The translations under genes and the position numbers were made by a program. The notes beneath the pieces were generated by a model. That model saw only the letters and a list, made by a program, of their open reading frames with translations, was not told the DNA's origin and made no database searches. From Tindallia sp. MSAO_Bac2 (GTDB lineage Bacteria; Bacillota; Clostridia; Peptostreptococcales; Tindalliaceae): a stretch of DNA of 45,415 bases. The first letter of the stretch is position 1. Each line of letters starts with the position of its first letter. Below, piece after piece: positions 28,053-35,026 of the stretch. Where the stretch lies: positions 1 to 45,415 of the forward strand of contig QYZZ01000083.1 in the NCBI GenBank assembly GCA_003838145.1. The letters are read 5' to 3'.

Positions 28053-28102
28053 AAAACAAAAAACCCTCAGAAGCATTTACCAGTAACGATTCCATGAGTT
28101 TT
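28053..28102 (-). terminator. possible terminator of the ubiquitin-like operon
   Basis: On the minus strand an interrupted stem (CTCA ... TTACTGGTAA ... TGAG) is followed by GGTTTTTTGTTTTT. The stem is weak but the T-run is long, and it lies just after the RING gene, the last gene of the operon. Confidence 0.4.
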
Positions 28103-28117
28103 TTTAAATTTTAAGAT

Positions 28118-28456
28118 TTATGGCGAATAAATCTGAAGCAAGTAATAGCCAAATCCCATCAGAAACAGCATCCCGATTATTATTACCCATTGATACCTGA
28201 AAAATAAATTTTTCAGTGTTTTTTCTTCCACTTCTTCAAAGGATATTTCTATTGGTGGAAGCTTTTGACGTCGATGGCTGTTAATCATTGGATTTGGTTT
28301 CATGCGACCTTTACACCCGTAGGTAGTGCACTTTTCATTTTCCAGCCAGCACTCTCTATGGTGTGGCATTTTACAATCAGAACAGATAATACTATCTTCA
28401 CCGATTCTTATCGGTGCCTGACAGTAGGGGCATACGACCTGATCTTTGTAGGCCAA
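28118..28456 (-). CDS. tail-anchored prokaryotic RING-finger protein (candidate E3)
   Basis: A 112-residue protein. Residues 9-48 form a complete binuclear zinc finger of prokaryotic RING family 1 type, with ligands C9, C12, C25, C28, H33, C36, C43 and C48, including the typical MPHHRECW and CTTYGC segments. A polar linker (50-85) leads to one C-terminal transmembrane helix (about 90-109), so the RING should sit on the cytoplasmic face. The start is a TTG, with GGAG 11 bases upstream, 6 bases after the JAB gene stop. In the same operon as a UBL, E1, E2 and JAB it is a natural candidate for an E3-like scaffold recruiting the E2 to the membrane. That role is inferred; such fingers also occur outside ubiquitin-like operons. 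Confidence 0.85.
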   Translation of the reverse strand: MAYKDQVVCPYCQAPIRIGEDSIICSDCKMPHHRECWLENEKCTTYGCKGRMKPNPMINSHRRQKLPPIEISFEEVEEKTLKNLFFRYQWVIIIGMLFLMGFGYYLLQIYSP

Positions 28457-28462
28457 ATCACA

Positions 28463-29467
28463 TCACTCTCCTATCGGGTGATACAATAACAGTCTTTGTC
28501 CAATCTCCAGGCTGTCCGGATCCTCTAAGTTGTTTAGCCTCATAATATATTGATATTCGAAGGGATTATCGTAAAATTGCCGACTGATAGTCCATAGGTT
28601 GTCCCCTACCTGAACGTTATAAAAAAACAACCTGTCTTCTGTAAAAGTTTCAAACTGAGTTTCCAGATGTTGTAAAGATGTTTGGAGCTCCCGGATTCTT
28701 TCCTGTTGTTCATCGATCACTTGGTGCAATTCATCGACCTGATTCATACGGGCTGTTTCCTCCTCATCCCTTACGGACGGAGAATTGTTACTCAATCTGT
28801 GAGCATTGGTAAGCATTAGTAAGAGTAGGCTCATCGCAAGTCCGGCCGCAAGCCATTTTTTAATCGGGTCTGCAGAGGCACTGTTTTCTGTTTGTTGTTG
28901 CAAGGGCCCGGTTTTTTGCTGCGATAATTCACGACTTTTACTATGTAATTTCTTGTTTTCTTCTGAGGTATAATGGTTATAGGTTTCATGTTCTGCAGCA
29001 ACAACTTCCAGCTGCTCCCATTTATAAAATCCCCGCTTTTTTTGAACGGGGTCCACTACATAAGCCACCTGCCATGGTAAGTTGAAAAAGTTTTTATGGA
29101 TAAATAAATCATAATTGGACATAAAAACACCAAAACCCGGGTGAGTGTGAAACCAACCCACCATTTTTTCCTCGGGATAATGACGTTCTTTATCCCTGTG
29201 CAGCTGATCCCAGGTTTCGTGAGTAAAGGTAAGTGATGTTCTGTCAGCCGCTGTCTTTTGAGCGATGATCATACCAGTAATTTTCAGACAGGTACCCGCA
29301 GGGGTATCTTCTGTTCTGCCTACCAGTATTCCTCCCAGCTCTTTTTTCATATCCGTTGCAGCAAACCGGTCAATTTGCTGCCGGACCTCTTTATCCAGAT
29401 ATATTTTCAATTTCTCAAGGGGTGGTTGCAGTGCCTTAGATTCACCCAGTTCAATATCAAAATCCAC
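28463..29467 (-). CDS. JAB/JAMM isopeptidase with transmembrane helix and LysM domain
   Basis: A 334-residue protein of unusual design. Residues about 20-155 are a JAB/MPN metallopeptidase with every catalytic element: E43 in KKELGGILVG and the zinc motif HTHPGFGVFMSNYD, giving H107, H109, S117 and D120. Residues 160-200 are a polar linker. One transmembrane helix follows (about 205-222) with KK on its N-terminal side. Then come a coiled coil (about 236-277) and a C-terminal LysM domain (about 283-330; VQVGDNLWTISRQFYDNP). Without a signal peptide the peptidase should be cytoplasmic and LysM outside on peptidoglycan. In the operon it would mature the UBL or remove it from targets. The start is GTG with AAAGGAG. 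Confidence 0.92.
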   Translation of the reverse strand: MDFDIELGESKALQPPLEKLKIYLDKEVRQQIDRFAATDMKKELGGILVGRTEDTPAGTCLKITGMIIAQKTAADRTSLTFTHETWDQLHRDKERHYPEEKMVGWFHTHPGFGVFMSNYDLFIHKNFFNLPWQVAYVVDPVQKKRGFYKWEQLEVVAAEHETYNHYTSEENKKLHSKSRELSQQKTGPLQQQTENSASADPIKKWLAAGLAMSLLLLMLTNAHRLSNNSPSVRDEEETARMNQVDELHQVIDEQQERIRELQTSLQHLETQFETFTEDRLFFYNVQVGDNLWTISRQFYDNPFEYQYIMRLNNLEDPDSLEIGQRLLLYHPIGE

Positions 29468-29509
29468 GGGCTGTCTCCTTTCCAGGATTACCGGAATTCA
29501 CAGCAAATT

Positions 29510-30082
29510 TTAAAAAAGCTTAATGTCTACATCCGATTTTTCCGAGTTGATTTTTCTTTTTGATGGTGTTAATAGAATATCAAAATTGTCTTTTTGCGAA
29601 TCACCAACATTAACTTCCGGCTCTGGCTGCCATAAATCAACGTTATCCGCCGGAAAACGATGAACATTTTCCTTTGCCCATCTGGAGGCTTCAATATTTA
29701 ATGGGCTTTTAGGGTTGTAGTTTTTGTATTGAATCATGTCGCCAATCTGAATGATAATGTCTACTAAACGCTCCCCTGCTCCCCAAAAATCTCCAATGCA
29801 CACCTGATATCGAAAATTAGGATGAAAAATAGGTGTCTTCATTTGACACTTGGGTTTTTCCCGGGGATAGTTGGCATGAAGATAAACTTCCACCTGATGA
29901 CGGTTTGCCAGCGTTGGTTTTCCTGATTTTTCATCCATTTTATATCCTTTCACCTTAAAGGTTACAAGGTATTTTTCTGGCGGGTCACCTGCTATGGGTT
30001 CAACATCAATAAAAGGATGTCGGGAAAATTCGAGTTTAAGGCTTTTATAGTCTGATTCCAGCCGCCTTAGTCGTGCATTCAT
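29510..30082 (-). CDS. E2-like ubiquitin-conjugating (UBC-fold) enzyme
   Basis: A 190-residue UBC-fold protein. After an N-terminal helix (NARLRRLESDYKSLKLEF) come the beta strands, with HQVEVYLHANYPREKPKCQM (the E2 Y-P-x-x-x-P strand). The HPN motif (87-89) in IFHPNFRYQVCIGDFW is followed six residues later by the predicted active-site Cys95. The helix after it contains the E2-like SPLNIEASRWAKEN. It thus resembles eukaryotic E2s closely, with a ~45-residue polar tail. It would receive the UBL from the E1 encoded 7-14 bases upstream as a thioester. The ATG at 30082 is better spaced from GAGAGGTGA than the ATG two codons earlier. Confidence 0.92.
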   Translation of the reverse strand: MNARLRRLESDYKSLKLEFSRHPFIDVEPIAGDPPEKYLVTFKVKGYKMDEKSGKPTLANRHQVEVYLHANYPREKPKCQMKTPIFHPNFRYQVCIGDFWGAGERLVDIIIQIGDMIQYKNYNPKSPLNIEASRWAKENVHRFPADNVDLWQPEPEVNVGDSQKDNFDILLTPSKRKINSEKSDVDIKLF

Positions 30083-30095
30083 TTCCATTCACCTC

Positions 30096-31274
30096 TCAAT
30101 ATTTGTTATCCAGTATTTTTTCGATATCAGATGTCATTTCCATATATACAATTTCTTTGCCGGAACGTCCCTGATATATTTCCCCGGGGGGAAATCCGAT
30201 TTCTTTCAGGCTCATGTCCGCATAGGCTTCCTGACCTGTAAACTGATGCGCCATTAAGATTTCTCTTTCTTCACCACATTCTGAGCAGATGGCATCTTCC
30301 AGGCTGACTTCCATCAGCGGCCGAAAGAGCGACTCTTTATCTCCGCAGATACAATGAGCCTCAATGGCAATTTCCATATCCGTTTCCAGGACTGCCTCTT
30401 TAAGATTAAGTCTTTCACGTATGATTTCAACCATCTCTCTAAGTGTTGTACTTTCAGACCTCCGGTGGACTTCCACTATCGGCTCCCAGGTTTCATGGCT
30501 ATAGCATTCTTCATTTCTGGGATATGTTACAACATACGAGTCATGGGATAATCCGTTAAATACAAAGCCTTTTCCCGTAAGCGGCTGCAGATCTGCATCA
30601 GGATGCAATAGTTTAACCGCTTCCTGTACCTGAACCCCGGCAATGACAGAAGCTGTCGTTGGAGTTGTCGGAACCTTGCCTTCCATCATTTCCTTCCGAC
30701 TTAACAGGGAACAGGACTTTCGGAAATTCAGCAATTTATAATCAGCCTGACTCATGGTGCATTCATAACAGGCACTCTGCGGCGGGACAAAGACCCGCGC
30801 AAACCCCTGAAACACTTCAATGGCTCCATCAATCCAGGGTGTATTGGTTTTCCAGCATTTCTGATTGATGGACAGTCTTGCCTCCCGATTGTCCAGCCCT
30901 CCTAAAACCAGATCTGCGTGTCGGAAAAAGCCTTTCCCCACCTGGCTGATGATGCTGCCCTGCAGCGGTATTGCTGCGATTTCCGGGTTGATTTCATTAA
31001 TTCTTTCTGCCGCCACAACGGCCTTCGGTCTGGCTTCATCAGCCTCGCGGTACAGTACGGCTCTTGAAAGGTTTGAGTTTTCAATGTGATCCATATCAAC
31101 AATAAGGATTTTTCCTACCCCCAGCAGGGCCAGATTTTTCAGAATCTCATTTCCGATAGCTCCCGCTCCGACTACCATCACTGTTGCACTTTTCAGTTTT
31201 TTCTGGTCCCACCACGGAATTAGCCGCAGTCTTGCATAGCGATCTTCCTGCAGCTCTTCCCTATTCATATCCAT
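30096..31274 (-). CDS. E1-like ubiquitin-activating enzyme (ThiF/MoeB/UBA family)
   Basis: A 392-residue protein. The ThiF-fold adenylation domain (about 10-230) has the ATP loop GAGAIG (36-41), acidic residues D60/D62 in LIVDMDHIE, R71 in NLSR, K84 in RPKA, and D128 in LGGLDNREA. A CYEC pair (C169, C172) and the candidate thioester Cys C188 in FRKSCSLL are followed by VPTTPTTASVIAGVQ, as in E1 enzymes. The C-terminal region adds a possible zinc-binding segment (C308, C310, C330, C333) and ends without known domains. The ATG lies one base after the UBL stop, so translation is coupled. It should adenylate the UBL C-terminus and pass it to the E2 next in the operon. Confidence 0.93.
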   Translation of the reverse strand: MDMNREELQEDRYARLRLIPWWDQKKLKSATVMVVGAGAIGNEILKNLALLGVGKILIVDMDHIENSNLSRAVLYREADEARPKAVVAAERINEINPEIAAIPLQGSIISQVGKGFFRHADLVLGGLDNREARLSINQKCWKTNTPWIDGAIEVFQGFARVFVPPQSACYECTMSQADYKLLNFRKSCSLLSRKEMMEGKVPTTPTTASVIAGVQVQEAVKLLHPDADLQPLTGKGFVFNGLSHDSYVVTYPRNEECYSHETWEPIVEVHRRSESTTLREMVEIIRERLNLKEAVLETDMEIAIEAHCICGDKESLFRPLMEVSLEDAICSECGEEREILMAHQFTGQEAYADMSLKEIGFPPGEIYQGRSGKEIVYMEMTSDIEKILDNKY

Positions 31275-31275
31275 A

Positions 31276-31551
31276 TTATACGCCTGCCGTAATTTCAGGC
31301 TGAAGCCTCAGCACATCATCTTCCTGCACTTCTGCTTCTGCCAGTGTTTGTTCGTCCGTTAACTGCTTTCCGGATGCTTTATGGATAAATTTATAGCTGA
31401 TAGGATTGCCGTCCGGGCCAGTTGTGGGGAGTTCCATTTTCTCCGCCAGCTTAACCAGTATACGATTTACCGGAATATCTGTCGGAAGACTTGCCTGCTG
31501 CTCTTTGTTTCCGGTGGTGTCGATAATATACACATTTACTTTTTCTTCCAT
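31276..31551 (-). CDS. YukD/EsaB-like ubiquitin-like protein
   Basis: A 91-residue beta-grasp protein, first gene of the E1-E2-JAB-RING operon. The pattern is VNVYIIDTTG (strand 1), SLPTDIPVNRILVKLAEKM (strand 2 and helix), ISYKFIHKASGKQLTDEQTL and EDDVLRLQPE, the YukD/ubiquitin arrangement. The C-terminus reads PEITAGV, not the canonical GG: one Gly is followed by a single Val that the operon's JAB peptidase could remove. The start at 31551 has AGGAGG 6 bases upstream, while the longer frame has none. It is the presumptive modifier. If not conjugated, it could act only as a non-covalent partner, as YukD does in type VII secretion systems, though no other secretion genes are near. Confidence 0.9.
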   Translation of the reverse strand: MEEKVNVYIIDTTGNKEQQASLPTDIPVNRILVKLAEKMELPTTGPDGNPISYKFIHKASGKQLTDEQTLAEAEVQEDDVLRLQPEITAGV

Positions 31552-31588
31552 TTTACTTCCTCCTCTTAACGAATTCATTGGTCTGTTT

Positions 31589-31618
31589 ATTGTATCATAG
31601 TTCCCAGATGACGGGCAA
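31589..31618 (-). promoter_or_regulatory. sigma-A-type promoter of the ubiquitin-like operon
   Basis: On the minus strand TTGCCC (31613-31618) and TACAAT (31589-31594) are 18 bases apart, between the vor terminator and the UBL start. It indicates that the operon is transcribed independently of the upstream metabolic operon. Confidence 0.55.
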
Positions 31619-31630
31619 ACAGTGGAATAT

Positions 31631-31668
31631 AAAAAAACCTGCCGGAGAGATCATAATAAACCGGCAGG
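31631..31668 (-). terminator. terminator of the buk-ptb-vor operon
   Basis: The perfect 8-bp GC-rich stem CCTGCCGG / CCGGCAGG with a 15-base loop is followed on the minus strand by TTTTTTTATATT. It stands 19 bases after the gamma-subunit stop. Confidence 0.9.
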
Positions 31669-31686
31669 CTATTCTTATTGTTCTTT

Positions 31687-32241
31687 TTATGCTGATTTTT
31701 TCCGAACAGCTTCAGCACCTTTTTTCAGTGCTTGCTCATTCATTGGAATAAAGTGCTCTTTTCCTGCTCCGTAAACTTTTTTAAGTGTTTCATAAATCGC
31801 TTCAAAAGGAACAACACCCGATAGTTCCAGATAAGCACCCAGCATGACCATGTTGGCCACTTTTGGATTTCCTATTTCTGTGGCAATCGCATTTGCTGGT
31901 ATTTTATAAACTTCAATATCTTTTCGTTCCGGATTCTCCTGAACCAAAGATGAATTTATTATCAGCTTACCACCCGGAACCAGACTTTTTTCAAACTTAG
32001 TCATTGAGGGTAGATTCATCACTATGGCACAGGTTGCATCTTCCGTAATGATAGGAGATCCTACCAGGTTATCAGATACAATCACTGAACAGTTTGCCGT
32101 ACCACCGCGCATTTCCGGTCCATAGGCCGGTAGCCAGGATACCTGTTTTTCATGAACCATACCGGCATACGTCATCAGCTGGCCCATGGACATCACACCC
32201 TGACCGCCAAATCCGGCCATGATAATTTTTTCTGTAGCCAT
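31687..32241 (-). CDS. 2-oxoacid:ferredoxin oxidoreductase gamma subunit
   Basis: A 184-residue gamma subunit of a four-subunit 2-oxoacid:ferredoxin oxidoreductase. It begins with the family signature IIMAGFGGQGVMSMGQ and contains YGPEMRGGTANCSVIVSD, both typical of the CoA-binding gamma domain. It is the last gene of the operon, directly after the TPP-binding beta subunit, with a terminator just downstream. The set order delta-alpha-beta-gamma and linkage to Ptb/Buk favour a branched-chain 2-oxoacid (2-ketoisovalerate) enzyme, VOR. A 2-oxoglutarate enzyme has similar subunits and cannot be excluded by sequence alone. Confidence 0.92.
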   Translation of the reverse strand: MATEKIIMAGFGGQGVMSMGQLMTYAGMVHEKQVSWLPAYGPEMRGGTANCSVIVSDNLVGSPIITEDATCAIVMNLPSMTKFEKSLVPGGKLIINSSLVQENPERKDIEVYKIPANAIATEIGNPKVANMVMLGAYLELSGVVPFEAIYETLKKVYGAGKEHFIPMNEQALKKGAEAVRKKSA

Positions 32242-32991
32242 TTATTTTCCCTCCTCTGGTGATCGGAAGTTTCCAAGGGGATAGTAAGGCAGCATGTTGT
32301 CCTTTAACCATTCCAACGAATCTACCGGCGTAATGCCCCAGTTGGTTGGACACGTTGATAAAACTTCCACCATCGCAAAACCGAGTCCCTTTTGCTGCAC
32401 CTCAAAGGCTTTTCGGATTGCTTTTTTCGCTTTCCGGATATGGGGCACATCATGAATAGACACTCTTTCAACAAAAACAGCTCCATCAATGGTTGCCATC
32501 AATTCACTCATTTTAAGAGGCATTCCGGCATCAGCCGCGCTTCTTCCATAGGGGGAAGTAGTGGATTTCTGATCAATCAAGGTGGTAGGAGCCATTTGGC
32601 CTCCGGTCATGCCATAAATTGCGTTGTTCACAAATATTGTAGTGATTTTTTCGGCCCGATGGGCAACATGAATAATTTCTGCCGTTCCAATGGCAGCAAG
32701 GTCTCCGTCTCCCTGATAGGTAAAGACTGTATTATCCGGATGCACTCTTTTTATTCCTGTCGCCACAGCAGGAGCTCTTCCGTGTGCGGCTTCCTGCATA
32801 TCGCAATTGAAATAATCATAGGCCAATACTGAACATCCTACCGGCGCCACCCCCACTGTATCGCCTATCAGATTCATTTCTTCCAGTACTTCTGCAACCA
32901 GACGGTGGATAATTCCATGTGTGCATCCAGGGCAGTAATGGAACTGTTTTTCCGTAAGCCCCTGAGTTTTCTCAAATACCATAGTTTCCAT
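32242..32991 (-). CDS. 2-oxoacid:ferredoxin oxidoreductase beta subunit (TPP-binding)
   Basis: A 249-residue beta subunit with the thiamine pyrophosphate motif GDGDLAAIGTAEIIH ... VNNAIYGMTGGQ. N-terminal cysteines FHYCPGCTHG (C19 and C22) and a later one in LSTCPTNWG are positioned as usual for this subunit type. It catalyses decarboxylation of the 2-oxoacid and forms acyl-CoA with electron transfer to ferredoxin. Its ATG overlaps the alpha-subunit stop by one base, so the two are translationally coupled. Confidence 0.94.
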   Translation of the reverse strand: METMVFEKTQGLTEKQFHYCPGCTHGIIHRLVAEVLEEMNLIGDTVGVAPVGCSVLAYDYFNCDMQEAAHGRAPAVATGIKRVHPDNTVFTYQGDGDLAAIGTAEIIHVAHRAEKITTIFVNNAIYGMTGGQMAPTTLIDQKSTTSPYGRSAADAGMPLKMSELMATIDGAVFVERVSIHDVPHIRKAKKAIRKAFEVQQKGLGFAMVEVLSTCPTNWGITPVDSLEWLKDNMLPYYPLGNFRSPEEGK

Positions 32992-34055
32992 TACTTAACA
33001 CCTCCAAGTATTTCTTTCACTTTGTCCGCTACAGCTTGAGGTTCGGGACACATTCCTCCGGGTCTGCCATAGAAATAAGTTGGCAGCTTTCCGGCGAGAG
33101 CTATTTTAACGTCGTCAATCATCTGACCCATACTCATTTCAACAGATAATACTGCTTTGGCACTTGAAGGTATTTCCTGGAATGCTTTTTCCGGAAACGG
33201 CCATAGCGTTATGGGACGAATAAGCCCGGCTTTGATTCCATCTTTCTCCAATAGTTCGATGGCGTTTTTAGCCACTCTGGAGGTAATTCCATAAGCAGTT
33301 AAAACAATCTCCGGATTATCATCCATGTTGAAAACTTCAACCCTGGATTCATTCTTTATCATTTCCTGATATTTATTATCCAGGTGGAAGTTGTGTTTTT
33401 CCAGCAATGCCGGGTCCAGAGACAGTGAATTTATAATGTTTGGCTTGCGTTGGTTTTTAGTGCCCGTACTGGCCCAGTCTTTGGGCTGCAGTTCCCGCTT
33501 TTGGGGTTCCTTAAATTCCACAGGCTCCATCATTTGACCAATCATCCCATCCGTCAGGACAAATACCGGGTTTCTGTACTGATCCGCAATGTCAAAAGCC
33601 TCCATTACCAGGTCAACCGCTTCCTGAATACTGGCAGGTGCCAGGGCTATGTGCCGGTAGTCTCCATTACCGCCGCCTCTGGTAGCAATAAAATAATCTC
33701 CCTGTGATGGCTGTATACTTCCAAGACCAGGACCACCACGACTTACATCTACAATTACACAGGGTATTTCAGCTCCGGCTATATAGGTAATCCCTTCCTG
33801 TTTCAGAGCTATTCCTGGCGACGAAGAAGACGTCATCGTCCTTACTCCAGCTCCTGCAGCTCCATATACCATGTTAATAGCAGCTACTTCTGATTCAGCT
33901 TGCACGAACACTCCACCTCTTTTTGCCATCTCCCGGGACATGTATTCCGGGATTTCATTTTGTGGAGTAATCGGATATCCGAAGAAAGCTTTGCAGCCTG
34001 CCTGAATAGCAGCTTCTGCAATGGCTTCATTTCCTTTCATCAGCACTTTGCTCAT
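32991..34055 (-). CDS. 2-oxoacid:ferredoxin oxidoreductase alpha subunit
   Basis: A 354-residue alpha subunit. Family segments are LMKGNEAIAEAAIQAGCKAF, FGYPITPQNEIPEYMS, AGVRTMTSSSSPGIALKQEG, and a C-terminal ALAGKLPTYFYGRPGG region. The length matches VOR and KOR alpha subunits. The ATG has GAGGAGGAAAA upstream. It lies between the small ferredoxin-like delta subunit and the beta subunit. The holoenzyme would oxidise branched-chain 2-oxoacids from Val, Leu or Ile to acyl-CoA. Confidence 0.94.
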   Translation of the reverse strand: MSKVLMKGNEAIAEAAIQAGCKAFFGYPITPQNEIPEYMSREMAKRGGVFVQAESEVAAINMVYGAAGAGVRTMTSSSSPGIALKQEGITYIAGAEIPCVIVDVSRGGPGLGSIQPSQGDYFIATRGGGNGDYRHIALAPASIQEAVDLVMEAFDIADQYRNPVFVLTDGMIGQMMEPVEFKEPQKRELQPKDWASTGTKNQRKPNIINSLSLDPALLEKHNFHLDNKYQEMIKNESRVEVFNMDDNPEIVLTAYGITSRVAKNAIELLEKDGIKAGLIRPITLWPFPEKAFQEIPSSAKAVLSVEMSMGQMIDDVKIALAGKLPTYFYGRPGGMCPEPQAVADKVKEILGGVK

Positions 34056-34079
34056 ATTAATTTTCCTCCTCGATGGGCA

Positions 34080-34304
34080 TTAGTCTTCTTTGTATACGGT
34101 AATAACCAGATCCGGACAAATAGTTGCACAATTGGTGCAGGCAATGCACTTGTCCATTTCCTTCACACCTGCCGGGTGATACCCTTTGCTGTTGATTTTA
34201 TCTTGTTCCAGATGAACAATTTTAACCGGACATGCTGTAACGCAAAGGGCACATCCCTTACACCTGTTTGTATCAAACTCAACGCGGCCTTTTGCTTTTG
34301 CCAT
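34080..34304 (-). CDS. 2-oxoacid:ferredoxin oxidoreductase delta subunit (2[4Fe-4S] ferredoxin)
   Basis: A 74-residue protein with two complete 4Fe-4S motifs, CKGCALCVTACP and CIACTNCATICP. It passes electrons from the TPP site to soluble ferredoxin. I start it at the ATG at 34304, where GGGAGG lies 6 bases upstream. The longer reading frame would enter the upstream gene without a ribosome site. Confidence 0.94.
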   Translation of the reverse strand: MAKAKGRVEFDTNRCKGCALCVTACPVKIVHLEQDKINSKGYHPAGVKEMDKCIACTNCATICPDLVITVYKED

Positions 34305-34339
34305 TTTCTTACCTCCCACATTTATTCTATGATCGTATA

Positions 34340-35026
34340 TCACATCCAGCTTTCCCGCATGGTCAGCCGGATAGGAAAAGCTTCTCCTTCATAATCCTCA
34401 GGCAGCTCATTCGCCAAGGACTCAAGAAGGCTCACATATCGGATGGGAAGTCCGGTTTCTCCGGATACTTCCCTGCATAGCTTCTGTCCTCTTTTCACAT
34501 CCTCCATGCTGGTTTCTCTAAGGAGGTGCGTGTTGTTAACCAGCGCCGTCGGGTAGGTTTTGGATACTCTTGCAATCGATTCAACATGCTGCAAAACACC
34601 TTCTTTTGTTGCTGTTTCGGGGCGGTTGGCATTAACAACAAAAAGCATATCAAAGGCATTTTCTTTAAAATACTGATGATACCTGACCAGCACTCTGGCA
34701 CCCATTGAATCGCCGCCAACGTCCAAAATCACATGGTAACTTTCGTCTTGTAAGGGCGCAGCCACTTCAGCAGAAATAGCGGGCAAATCAGCCCCCTTGC
34801 CTTTTATTGAGCTGGAAATCACGCGTATTCCAGCTTTTTCCATCATTTCCTGCTGTTCACGACTGCGAAAATAAAGGTTCACTACATCCAGGTCCACTAA
34901 AGCTACTTTTTTTCCCTGTTCTGCCAGCTTCAATGCGTAATTAACCGAGAATTCGGTTTTTCCTGTTCCATAATTACCGGTGATAATTCTTATTCGATGA
35001 TCTTTCAAAAGTTGAGTTCCCTTCAT
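34340..35026 (-). CDS. P-loop ATP-binding protein of the vor operon
   Basis: A 228-residue MinD/CobQ-like P-loop protein. Walker A is ITGNYGTGKTEFS near the N-terminus, followed by ALVDLDVVNLYFRSREQ (switch I-like) and a Walker B-like VILDVGGDSMGARV. It has no membrane segment. The ATG overlaps the buk stop by one base (TAATG), so it is translated together with the metabolic genes. It may act as a maturation or regulatory ATPase for the iron-sulfur oxidoreductase, but that is inferred only from position. Confidence 0.8.
   Translation of the reverse strand: MKGTQLLKDHRIRIITGNYGTGKTEFSVNYALKLAEQGKKVALVDLDVVNLYFRSREQQEMMEKAGIRVISSSIKGKGADLPAISAEVAAPLQDESYHVILDVGGDSMGARVLVRYHQYFKENAFDMLFVVNANRPETATKEGVLQHVESIARVSKTYPTALVNNTHLLRETSMEDVKRGQKLCREVSGETGLPIRYVSLLESLANELPEDYEGEAFPIRLTMRESWM

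Noticed and set aside
28118-31551. Interpretation of the UBL/E1 genes as a thiamine or molybdopterin sulfur-carrier pathway (ThiS-ThiF or MoaD-MoeB)
   Set aside because: A true UBC-fold E2 with HPN and Cys and a RING finger are encoded in the same operon, and the UBL lacks the ThiS/MoaD C-terminal GG; sulfur-carrier operons do not need an E2.
31276-31551. UBL as a YukD component of a type VII (ESX) secretion locus
   Set aside because: No EssC-type ATPase, WXG100 protein or other secretion gene is nearby; the neighbours are conjugation enzymes.
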